A stretch of 38,305 bases of DNA. Source: CAVURW01 sp963743595 (GTDB lineage: Bacteria > Verrucomicrobiota > Verrucomicrobiia > Methylacidiphilales > UBA1321). Position numbers and translations under genes: made by a program. This document shows positions 1 to 8,155 of this stretch, in pieces. How positions within the stretch are numbered: position 1 is the first letter of the stretch; every line of letters begins with the position of its first letter. Below the pieces are notes generated by a model. The model searched no databases and was not told the origin of the DNA. It worked only from the letters and a program-made list of their open reading frames with translations. The DNA is taken from positions 1-38,305 of the forward strand of contig CAVURW010000071.1 of NCBI GenBank assembly GCA_963743595.1. The letters run 5' to 3'.

Positions 1-656
1 TCCACACGTATTGCTATCAACAGGACATTAATTCCAAGTATAGATTCTTTCGTTTCTTCCGATTCTAACTTGGAAGCTGGAAGTGAATAACGTAACTTTC
101 GACGACGATAGTGTTGTCCAACATGCACGAGATTCACGACTCCGTATTTCTCCTGCAACAGCACGAACAACGCACAACTTAACGCACACTATTACAAGTA
201 CATTTTGTAAACTGACTAACTATCATGTTTTTGTCTATCTATCTATAAGTAAAAACGTAGCATGGTGTTGTCATACGTGTTACGTATAATACTACCACCA
301 GAAGTGAGGTGAAAATAGAATGGGCTATACTGTGGTTACATCATTGCATGCTGGCCTACCAAGATAAAGTCGACAGTATATAGTTTAATGGTGATTCCGT
401 TTCAATAAAAGTTAAATCCAACCTATTCTGATGTCATAATTTACGTACACTATACTTCTATTATACTTTTACACGTATTCTGTGTGATTCCGAAAATCGT
501 ACACTGATGCTTGCACACAGTATTATTGCAGAGCGTACATGTACTGTGTGTATTCCACAGCGCTAGACAATCTTCTGACTGCAGTAACTCAGTTCTCACA
601 GCCGTACAGGCTACATACATTCACCAGACCAGCGCGTACACTGCCAGCCTGCACAC

Positions 657-752
657 AACAACTCTCACTCGGTCTTCCCATTGCACTTCCACCAGGCCCC
701 ACTTCAACCCTCTCCCCACTTTCCCCACTCCCCCTTCCCTCACACCCCTCAC
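657..752. repeat. Pyrimidine-rich low-complexity tract
   Basis: The plus strand here is almost entirely C and T with scattered A, made of runs such as CCCCACTTTCCCCACTCCCC. It lies upstream of a CpG-bearing, G-rich segment, as is common around eukaryotic promoters. No specific function can be assigned. Confidence 0.55.
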
Positions 753-949
753 TCGTTTCTATTAACTGACTCTGTTCGCGTCAATCAACGCGCGAGGCGT
801 GTCGACGAAACGTGACGCCATTGGTTGAACGATCGGCGTGGGACGTCCGGTGATTTATGAGTTGAGTGAGAGGAGCGAAACGGGGGAGGGCAGGAGGGGG
901 GTTAATGGTTAATGGTAATAGCAGGAGGTGGGAGTGTTAAGCAGATTGG

Positions 950-1058
950 CCACAGCGTTTGTTTTAAAAGGAAATCGCGTGGCGGACGATTAGCTATTGG
1001 CTAGCGGCCAACTGCTATTCGTCCAACACGCGATTTCCGTGTCTAAAAAACGCTATGG
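950..1058. mobile_element. 109-bp imperfect palindrome, MITE-like foldback
   Basis: Bases 950-1058 fold on themselves around position 1004 without any gap. The inner arms 970-1001 and 1007-1038 match at 27 of 32 positions, including a perfect 12-bp end (GGAAATCGCGTG with its complement). The outer parts 950-969 and 1039-1058 pair less well but include an AGCGTTT-type match. Such near-full-length palindromes with a tiny loop are typical of miniature inverted-repeat transposable elements. I could not see a target-site duplication, so the element call is an inference, while the inverted repeat itself is read directly. Confidence 0.6.
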
Positions 1059-1104
1059 ATGATCGGCTTTAGCGCAGACTGTAGATAGCGGTGTTGTGAG
1101 ACGA

Positions 1105-1124
1105 GGGTGGGGGTGGGGAGGGGG
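1105..1124 (+). other. Canonical G-quadruplex motif
   Basis: Four runs of three or more guanines separated by single bases (GGGTGGGGGTGGGGAGGGGG) satisfy the strict G-quadruplex pattern with one-base loops. It sits in the G-rich part of the eukaryotic-like segment, which also has further GGGAGGG runs at about 1300-1412. Confidence 0.7.
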
Positions 1125-1299
1125 TGATGGTGGTGAGTTAGAGTGACATCTCCGGCAATAACTAGTGTAGTGCGAGCTATCGTGAGGAGCAGGGCGCCTA
1201 CGAGCTCCGCCAGTATTAGACAGCTCTCAATCTATCATCGCTCGCAGCGCCTACTGCGCCCCCTGCCGACTTCGACCGAGTAGCGTCGACAGGCTGCGG

Positions 1300-1412
1300 A
1301 GGGAGGGTGACGGGGGAGGGAGGAGCAGCATTGCGATACCTCGGAGGCTAGCCCAGGTGCAGGAGAGGTTGGGAGGAGAGAGGGAGGAAGACAGGGAGGG
1401 AGGGGTAGCTCG
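1300..1412. repeat. Purine-rich (GGGA)n-type tract
   Basis: The plus strand is dominated by GGGAGGG and GGAGGAGAGAG units interrupted near 1330-1365. On the minus strand it gives a long Pro/Leu/Ser-coding open frame that reflects the repeat and is not a gene. Additional G-quadruplex-capable runs are present. Confidence 0.5.
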
Positions 1413-1692
1413 TCTAAACGGCTGTGTTGGGACGGTAGCGATCCATCATCGCTCACATTAGATAGCCGTCAGTCACGTCGGTGGCGGCGCGAAACGACAA
1501 GAATGATGGAGCAGTCGCGGGTGTACCAGAAGAAATAGCACCGTCCGCGTTATTTATCGCTCCACTTTGTCGGTTTTCGTATAATTTAGTCAACAGCGCA
1601 GGGATACAGTCGCGTTAGTGCTTTTCGCTGTTCGTCCAGTACAGAAGTGAAAATACTTATTCTGGGAGTATTTGTCAAGCACTATCCTGAAC

Positions 1693-1737
1693 TATCATAG
1701 AAGAACTGTCATAAGAACACTTATCATAGAAGAACTG
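1693..1737 (+). repeat. 16-bp direct repeat pair
   Basis: The sequence TATCATAGAAGAACTG occurs at 1693-1708 and again at 1722-1737, separated by 13 bp that also end in a TAT-like stretch. This looks like a small local duplication in the eukaryotic-like DNA. No gene overlaps it. Confidence 0.75.
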
Positions 1738-2476
1738 GTATGATGGTATACGTTATCTTTTAGGATTTTAACAATAGACTAATTATGACGGTAGTGCATT
1801 TTTATGATGGAACAGCAATTTTCTTTTACCAAATATAGAAGGTAAACAATTTTACCAAAACATAGAATTTAAACGTCGACGAGTGTTTAACTTATCATCT
1901 TCATCTATTACCCCATCATTTTATCTAACGCCATTATGGATGTGCTTGATGTTAGAGCAAAAATATTCCTGAGCTGTTGCGTTTATAGGAATATTGGTTT
2001 CAGCCTTCAAATCGCTTGACACGTTATCAAGATAAGATATCGATACTAAAACGTTCTAGCTTAAGCATACAATAATGATGCGTATAATATTACAACATCA
2101 GGCTTGAGTTGTTTACAGTACCCAGACAGAATGATGCGCTCTGATATAAACGTCGTTTTAACTTGTATAGTGTACAATGTACACTTGGGTGTACATAAAA
2201 ATGTGGTCAACACCTTCAGCTCACATTGACATGCCATCCATCAATCGCATCGTTTTGTTATTATAATATAGACCACACCCGAGACTTTATCTATAATAGT
2301 TGTGCACTTTTCATTCCACAACTTTATGTCATTTCGTTCTTTATCACCGATCTTGCTCGATCCCATCTTACGTGTAGCGCTGTAATTACTACAAGAGAGC
2401 GAATAATAATAATGATCATTGTCGACTTGGGGCGACGAATCGGATGAATCGTTGTTGTGGGCTAAACTTGGTATTT

Positions 2477-2496
2477 TATTGATTGATTGATTGATG
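2477..2496 (+). repeat. (TTGA)n microsatellite
   Basis: About four copies of the tetranucleotide TTGA/ATTG occur in tandem. Tetranucleotide repeats of this kind are frequent in animal genomes and uncommon in dense bacterial genomes, which supports the eukaryotic reading of this segment. Confidence 0.75.
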
Positions 2497-2711
2497 GCCC
2501 ACAGTCTCAACGTGTAAACTTGAATGCATATACCATAAGGCAGAACCTGATTATATTATTTATGAAGGTATGCTTACAATTATTATACTGGAAATATCAC
2601 TGTATAAAAATGATGCAAGACGAACAACCATCTTGACAGTAAAACGATCTATTATTTTAAACATCTGACAGCTCACAGCATGATGCATAGATCTTCATGC
2701 TTATCTTCTTG

Positions 2712-2738
2712 GCGTAATAACTTCTTGACTTATTACGC
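2712..2738. repeat. Perfect 9-bp inverted repeat
   Basis: GCGTAATAA at 2712-2720 is followed, after a 9-base spacer, by its exact complement TTATTACGC at 2730-2738. The function is unknown; it may be the remnant of a small foldback element. It overlaps no coding region. Confidence 0.6.
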
Positions 2739-3744
2739 AATTTTTTACAGGATAGTTGGTGGTCTGGCTCTCTATTGAAGTCGGCTTAAAAGTTTTTATA
2801 GGAACAATAATGGTTGTCTTACTTAATTACACGCTGTGAGCATACCAAATTTCCCAGCTTAGTACTGCGATGACGCCTGCTACGTCTAGTCAAACAATCT
2901 AGTATCGTTGCAATGTACAAAATGGGCTTATACATACCTCCTATTTAAACTAGCGATTGTAAGATAACAAAGTTACTATATAAGTCACAATGTAGACTGT
3001 AATGTAAGGTAAAGCCCATGCAGCTATAGGATGTCGTGGATGAAGTTTTGTATCAAGTGTTATTTATTTGAAACGATACGACGCCTGACGGATGACGTAT
3101 CTTGAGCGAGTGCACATAGGTTACACGAGAAACAAGCAAGAGCAAAAAACAAGAACGATACGTAGAGTATAAAAGTAAACATCAGAAGGTAACAAGTTTT
3201 AGATTGCCAGACAGTGCGTGCAATCTGGGCTGATGGCAAATCGTAAAAACGTAAGTGGAGCCTACATTCATGCTTTACGATGATGTAGCTGTAAATTATG
3301 ATGTCGTAAATTATCGTCATCTGCGAAACGCATAAAACAAACGATTTCTTACGTAAGCTGGCACGGCTTGAAAATAATAATTACACCCGTTTAGCTACGA
3401 TATAGCGGTCCCGTCCTGTCCTAAGGACAAAACTCGAGGCCCGAATTTCGTTTTACAGCCAATTCATCTGCTGCCCTTCCCATTTTAGCTGTCGCCCGAG
3501 GCGTCAGGGCCTGCTCGTAAAAATTGCTCGCGCGATAATGATGAAGACATCATAACGGGAATCAATGCCGCAGCAGCATTTCGTCCACGCACGAAAATAA
3601 TAAAATTTTCGCGAAAATTGCGTGGAAAATTACTCCGACTGAATTATTGCGAATCATTGCTCGGAAATCTTTGCTTCAAAATAAGGCAACACCATGGTAT
3701 TCAGTTAAGGTTTCGTTCAATGATCGTGCTGCGGATCATGGAAA

Positions 3745-3830
3745 CGCGGTATAGCTCAGTCGGTAGAGGCGTTGTACCTTGTTGCGTTGAGATTAGGATT
3801 TTTCTGCACGAGTTCAACTCCCCGTCCAGC
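3745..3830 (+). mobile_element. tRNA-like stretch, possible SINE head
   Basis: The segment contains a perfect match to the RNA polymerase III box A (TAGCTCAGTCGG, 3752-3763) and a near match to box B (AGTTCAACTCC, 3811-3821). The boxes start 59 bases apart, longer than in most tRNAs. The putative acceptor ends do not pair, so this is not a functional tRNA. A tRNA-derived SINE or a decayed tRNA pseudogene are the likely readings; no target-site duplication or poly-A tail was identified. Confidence 0.5.
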
Positions 3831-4062
3831 CGTTTGCGCCACCTAGGCAGCATTCCCATTTTCACTACCGATGAAAGCTAATATTCGCGTTCGGCTATAT
3901 TGACTAAAGCCGAATATTCCTAGGTCCAGTGAGTTGCCCATAATTATGATTAGTTTAACAGAGAATCTCACTGTCCATTAAAAATTCTCTAAGTAAATGA
4001 GGGCAGCTGACTGTCGGTCAAAAACCAGCCTCGCGTCTTGTCGGAGCTGAGTATTAAAGACG

Positions 4063-4089
4063 AAAAACAAAACAAAACAAAACAAAACA
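4063..4089 (+). repeat. (AAAAC)n microsatellite
   Basis: Five tandem copies of a pentanucleotide AAAAC unit lie here in AT-rich DNA with no gene. This again points to eukaryotic non-coding sequence. Confidence 0.8.
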
Positions 4090-5288
4090 TTGATACGGGA
4101 TTTGAAGAGTTGGAATAGATACTATGTTTAATCTCCGTGGGCGATATCTTTGAGGCTTGGTTAAAGTGTTGCACACGTCTTCAGCGATAAACGTCCAGCG
4201 ATAATAAAACTGTACTGTTGCGTTATGACGTGGCGCAACTATGACGTCGATGGTGATCGCTGCTACAGAACGCGAATATTCACTGGTTCTCAAGACTGCT
4301 AAACTCTGACTTGTACTGACCGTACAGTCCCAAGACGCTCGTAAAAACAGTCACGAGATATCGTCGTAGAAATGCCGTCACAAGCAGACAGCTACAAAAT
4401 AAATTTCTACCGATGCATAAATTCTGCATCAGTACAAGTCTATTTTTGGCAGCCGTGAAAATAGTCGATAGGACGTGTTCTATCTCGCCTTGACTCGTCG
4501 TAAGATAGATCACTCAATCCTCTGCAGGCATACGTACGTGCCAAGTCGTGAACGACACGTTAGCGCGCCGACAGCAACGATCAGGGAGTGGCGCTTCCTC
4601 GAATTTTCCAAGAGGAGGGGGCAAATTAGTTTTTGGTTTATTTTGCGACGCCTTTGTGATAATGATGATCGGCGACCATAGGGCTAAACAGTGCATCGGC
4701 TGCGGAAAATATGCCAGTTCTCTCACAGGAATAAAATTAGGTCTTGTCACTTTGTGTGTGCAAAAGTAGAAATTTGCCTTCCTGGCGGGGCACATGGCAC
4801 CCTGGTATCGCCCTAAATATGCCACTGACGACGACCAAATGGGTCGTTCTGATGGGCCGACAGATAGGCCGATACATCTGTATCGACAGAAATCGTGCCG
4901 ACCGACTGACAGACCGAACAAGACGGGCCTAATAAGAAATGCTGCTCAAAGATCGCACATCAATAATTTTATGTAAGGTGCAGCTGTCGCAGACTTGCCA
5001 TGTGGAACGGTAAATCAAGTTCACGATCATGAGTCGGCAACAAAAAAAATGTCAGCAGGCCGACGCCTTCTCTGCTCCTTCATCACCTTGACGGCGCCTC
5101 TGTCCTCAATCATATCCCCCTCCTTACAATTCAAACTCCTTCTTAAGTCTTCTGACGGACGATTATAGCATTCCCGCAAACGTTCATCCCAAAAACCGAT
5201 GTTTGTGGCCGCAGTTAGAAATAGAGTTAGAAAAGTAAAGAAAGGCCGGAGAAGAAAAGAAGAGTTAGCAGTTAGGATCAAGGTTTAA

Positions 5289-5312
5289 TGACCCGTATCT
5301 TCAAGGTCAGGG
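5289..5312. other. Junction of eukaryotic-like and bacterial DNA
   Basis: Reading upstream from the TAG at 5406-5408, a bacterial-looking reading frame stays sensible to about 5310 and then meets an in-frame TGA at 5289-5291. To the left, composition and texture are those of the first 5.3 kb. The join therefore lies within roughly these 24 bases. There is no recognisable repeat, insertion-sequence end or tRNA at the join. Confidence 0.65.
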
Positions 5313-5408
5313 TATCGAACTGGCATTGCCAATTTGCCGTACGCTCCGCGCGAGGCGCATCAACGGCTGGAAGAATTACTGACGGTGCTGGAGCGTTACG
5401 TCGAATAG
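5310..5408 (+). pseudogene. C-terminal remnant of a bacterial gene
   Basis: The last 32 codons of a protein are readable, ending ...LEELLTVLERYVE before TAG. The N-terminal part is missing because the sequence changes character at about 5310. The stop codon directly abuts the first possible start of the STM4014-type gene, so the two were probably in one operon. In the known STM4011-STM4014 cluster the gene before STM4014 encodes a sulfatase/phosphatase-fold protein (STM4013), so this may be its end, but that rests on gene order only and the 32 residues are too few to identify. Confidence 0.5.
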
Positions 5409-5414
5409 TTGCTG

Positions 5415-6569
5415 ATGGCCAAGCCCGCGTCCATCCTCCTGATCGCCAATCCTGAGAATCGACGAGCCCGTCTTTTCCTGGAGGTGGCTCACGAACTCGG
5501 CCACCCCACGCAAGTCTTACCGTGGATCGACATTATTCGAGGGAAATGCGCAATTCAGACGCCGCCGGGTTCGATTGTTCGTATCGAGTCGCCGGGCGAA
5601 AATCCAGAGGTGGAACTGGCGCTGCTGAAGCTCGGGGAAACGAGGATTAGGCGAGATGCTGAGCTCTTTCCCGAGTACCGCAAATTCGCCTCAGAAAACG
5701 CAATTTTTTCTGTATCGCCCGAGACACGCTACGAACATGGGCGCATCTATCCATCGTATCAGTGGTACCTGGGATTTATGACTTCCGTTCTCAAGCTCAA
5801 GTCCGAGCTCGGGCCCGAAATTCGCTTCATGAACCCGCCTAAGCAAATCAACGAAATGTTCGACAAACTGCGATGCCATGAGCTGTTCTCGATAAATCGT
5901 GTCTCGGTGCCCCCCTGTCTCGCGAACGCATTTGATTTCGAACATGTGCTCGACGCCATGGCAAAAAACGAATCGCCACGAGCGTTCCTTAAACCCGTCC
6001 ACTCCTCATCCGCCTCCGGAGTCGTTGCCCTTCAAACCAATCGCGCGGGCATTCGCGCCACCACTTCCGTAGAGCTCACGGCGGACGGTACGCTGTTCAA
6101 TTCGCTTCGGGTTCGGACGTACACGTCGCATAAGGAAATCCGCGCAATTATCGATCAACTCTGCATGCATCGCTGCCTACTGGAAGCGTGGCGGCCCAAG
6201 GCGAATTTCCAAGGTCGCCAAGTCGATCTCCGCATCTTGGTGATCAATGGCGAAGCGCGACACATCGTCCTGCGCGCCAGTAAATCGCCGATCACCAACC
6301 TGCACCTCGGCAACAAACGCGGCGATCTCGACGTCTTCCGGGCGCAATTCGAACCCGAGGCGTGGAACGAGATTCTCCAGACGGCAGTAAAGGCCGCCGC
6401 CTGTTTCCCTGACTGCCTCTACGCGGGTGTCGATATGCTCGTCTCGCCGTCGTTACGCAAACATGCCGTGGCCGAAATCAATGCGTTCGGCGACCTATTA
6501 CCGAATCTGCTCCATCGCGGCGAAAACACCTATCGCGCCGAGCTGTTGGCAATGGCGAAGACCACTTAA
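5415..6569 (+). CDS. STM4014-family ATP-grasp-like protein
   Basis: The protein has 384 residues from the ATG at 5415; a TTG two codons earlier (5409) abuts the upstream stop and is an alternative start. The N-terminus (ILLIANPENRRARLFLEVA) and the overall layout resemble the STM4014 family, which has an ATP-grasp fold and occurs in small clusters with two radical-SAM proteins and a sulfatase-like protein. The C-terminal half shows ATP-grasp-type features: an acidic, basic and Gly-rich core (VDLRILVINGE), a GVDMLV strand and an AEINAFGD segment that would carry the metal-binding Glu and Asn. Members are thought to join a carboxylate to an amine or thiol, but the substrate is not known. Here only the tail of one possible partner remains upstream. 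The 3' end overlaps the convergent threonine synthase by four bases. Confidence 0.72.
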   Translation: MAKPASILLIANPENRRARLFLEVAHELGHPTQVLPWIDIIRGKCAIQTPPGSIVRIESPGENPEVELALLKLGETRIRRDAELFPEYRKFASENAIFSVSPETRYEHGRIYPSYQWYLGFMTSVLKLKSELGPEIRFMNPPKQINEMFDKLRCHELFSINRVSVPPCLANAFDFEHVLDAMAKNESPRAFLKPVHSSSASGVVALQTNRAGIRATTSVELTADGTLFNSLRVRTYTSHKEIRAIIDQLCMHRCLLEAWRPKANFQGRQVDLRILVINGEARHIVLRASKSPITNLHLGNKRGDLDVFRAQFEPEAWNEILQTAVKAAACFPDCLYAGVDMLVSPSLRKHAVAEINAFGDLLPNLLHRGENTYRAELLAMAKTT

Positions 6570-7840
6570 GCCGGGATAGCCGCAGCCAGCGCATCAAGTT
6601 CACGGTCCTTGATAGCGATGGCGTCGAACTCGCGCAGGCTGGGATTGATCGTCCGGGGAGTGGGCAAGAACGGCGCAACCGCTTCGGCTGTTTTCAAACC
6701 GTGCCCCGTAATGCAGAGAACCGCCGATTCATTCGAGGGAATCTTGCCGGAAGCGATGAGCTTCTTGGCACACGCCACCGTGACACCACCGGCGGTCTCG
6801 GCGAAAATACCTTCCGTCTCCGCGAGCAGGCGAATCCCGTCGATGATCTCTTCATCCGACGCGTCCTCGCAACCGCCTTGGCTCTCTTGCATCGCGCGCA
6901 CCGCGTAGTACCCGTCAGCGGGCGTTCCGATTGCCAGCGACTTGGCGATTGTCTTCGGCTTGGCAATCGGCTTGATCAGGTCCGTGCCCGATTTAAACGC
7001 AGCTGAGATCGGATTGCAACCGGTGGCCTGCGCCCCGTGGATGTGAAACTTTTGCTCTTCCACAAGACCGACTTTGATCGCTTCCTGATACGACTTCGTA
7101 ATCTTCGTTAAAAGCGAGCCTGAGGCCATGCACACGACGGTGTGTTTCGGGATCGACCAACCGAGTTGTTCGACAATTTCAAAGCCCATCGTCTTCGAGC
7201 CTTCAGCATAGTACGGACGCAGATTCACGTTCACAAACCCCCAACCATATTTGCCGGCGATTTCCGAACAGAGGCGATTGACCTGATCGTACGCGCCATG
7301 AATGGACACGACGCGGGTGCCGTAAACGAGGCTGTTCAAGACCTTGGTTTGCTCCAGATCGGCAGGAATGAGCACGTAGCTTTGTAGACCGGCGCTGGCA
7401 GCAAGTGCAGCCACGCTATTGGCGAGATTTCCGGTGGAAGCGCACGCCACGATCGAGAAATTGAGCTCGCGCGCACGGCTCAGGGCAACCGAGACAACCC
7501 GGTCTTTAAAGGAGAGCGTGGGGAAATTAACGCAGTCGTTTTTAATGTAGAGCTCGCGAATTCCCAGGGCTTTAGCGAGGCGATCTGCTTTGACGAGCGG
7601 CGTGAATCCGGTGTCGAGACCGACGGTGGGTTCACCGTCGATGGGCAGTAATTCGCGGTAACGCCACATGTTTTCGCGGCGGGATTCAATCAGTTTCCGG
7701 GAGATGGAATGGCGGATTTCATCGTAATTGTAGGTGGCCTCGAGCGGGCCGAAATCATATTCGCAAACGTGAACGGCTTTTTTCGCGAAAACGCGACCGC
7801 ATTCGCGGCAACGCAGACTACTAAAGAATTCTTTTCCCAT
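6566..7840 (-). CDS. thrC: Threonine synthase (PLP, fold type II)
   Basis: The enzyme converts O-phosphohomoserine to L-threonine and phosphate. The 424-residue protein starts at the ATG at 7840, preceded by a good ribosome binding site (AGAGG, 6-7 bases upstream); longer in-frame starts up to 7912 would run into the riboswitch and are rejected. The N-terminus carries a CRECG motif and a further Cys-Glu-Tyr-Asp-Phe-Gly-Pro-Leu segment like the Cys-rich N-terminus of many archaeal and bacterial ThrC-like proteins. The PLP lysine lies in SFKDR, followed by an STGN phosphate-anchoring loop. A SAM-I riboswitch occupies the leader. Threonine synthase paralogues can have other roles (for example cysteate synthase), so the riboswitch makes an activity tied to methionine or homocysteine worth considering. 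Confidence 0.85.
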   Translation of the reverse strand: MGKEFFSSLRCRECGRVFAKKAVHVCEYDFGPLEATYNYDEIRHSISRKLIESRRENMWRYRELLPIDGEPTVGLDTGFTPLVKADRLAKALGIRELYIKNDCVNFPTLSFKDRVVSVALSRARELNFSIVACASTGNLANSVAALAASAGLQSYVLIPADLEQTKVLNSLVYGTRVVSIHGAYDQVNRLCSEIAGKYGWGFVNVNLRPYYAEGSKTMGFEIVEQLGWSIPKHTVVCMASGSLLTKITKSYQEAIKVGLVEEQKFHIHGAQATGCNPISAAFKSGTDLIKPIAKPKTIAKSLAIGTPADGYYAVRAMQESQGGCEDASDEEIIDGIRLLAETEGIFAETAGGVTVACAKKLIASGKIPSNESAVLCITGHGLKTAEAVAPFLPTPRTINPSLREFDAIAIKDRELDALAAAIPA

Positions 7841-7843
7841 GGT

Positions 7844-7866
7844 AACCTCTATCTCGTTATCGAGGG
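7844..7866 (-). promoter_or_regulatory. Possible SD-sequestering hairpin before thrC
   Basis: On the minus strand AACCCCTC lies 12 bases before GAGGTT, the segment containing the ribosome binding site of thrC. The two can pair and would hide the site. Because it lies directly downstream of the SAM aptamer, it is a candidate expression platform acting on translation. No U-tract typical of an intrinsic terminator is seen between aptamer and start codon. The pairing is read from sequence; the switching is inferred. Confidence 0.45.
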
Positions 7867-7911
7867 GTTTTTCGGGAGTAGGTGCGACCGAGCACGGTGG
7901 GACTGGTCTCA

Positions 7912-8057
7912 CTTATCCGCCTCAGTGGTCACCCTCATGGTGAGCTCACTGCGCTGGGTTTGGCACCTGACAAGTAGAGACGTTTCTTTGAATGAAACGG
8001 AGTCCACTCCGGTTGCCGCAGCTTCATAGGGCCAGCCCCTCCACTGCTCTCGATAAG
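7912..8057 (-). ncRNA. SAM-I (S-box) riboswitch
   Basis: Read on the minus strand, the leader of thrC contains the conserved core of the SAM-I aptamer in order. It opens with CTTATCGAGAGC (P1 5' strand and J1/2), then GGAGGGGCTGGCCC, then TGAAGC followed by GCGGCAACC (kink-turn and pseudoknot region). A variable P3 hairpin follows, then AGGTGCCAAACCCAGC, and finally GGATAAGTGAGA. CTTATC and GATAAG close helix P1 at 8052-8057 and 7912-7917. SAM-I aptamers bind S-adenosylmethionine and usually switch off sulfur and methionine genes. The aptamer ends about 70 bases before the thrC start codon. Confidence 0.93.
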
Positions 8058-8155
8058 TTATGTGGGCAGCAATGTGCTTTGAAGACCGAGAAGAGTCAAG
8101 GGAGTTTTTTGTCGTATCAATTTGATTAGTTAATCGAATCACCAGCCTGCCTTAA

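Larger units (their letters stand above)
1..5300. other. Eukaryotic-like, apparently non-coding DNA
   Basis: This stretch is AT-richer than the rest and has no open frame with bacterial coding character. The longest open frame (4514-4921, minus, 135 codons) has no recognisable domain. It carries features typical of animal non-coding DNA: TTGA and AAAAC microsatellites, alternating G-rich and pyrimidine-rich tracts between about 650 and 1410, a 109-bp foldback element and a tRNA-like stretch. No splice-bounded exon or known protein was recognised. An arthropod or other invertebrate source is a guess. The compositional break near 5300 is sharp. Confidence 0.72.

Noticed and set aside
1235..1456. 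Pro/Ser-rich open frame on the minus strand
   Set aside because: Produced by the purine-rich GGGA tract; no other coding evidence.
4514..4921. Open frame of 135 codons on the minus strand in the eukaryotic-like part
   Set aside because: No domain, no plausible start context and composition like the surrounding non-coding DNA; the plus-strand Pro/Thr/Asp-rich frames here come from a small repeat of GACCGA/GACAGA.
7840..7912. 24 extra N-terminal codons for thrC
   Set aside because: The extension overlaps the riboswitch end, lacks family similarity, and the ATG at 7840 has a strong ribosome binding site.
7909..8142. Open frame of 77 codons over the SAM riboswitch
   Set aside because: The sequence is explained by the conserved RNA; the peptide has no features.
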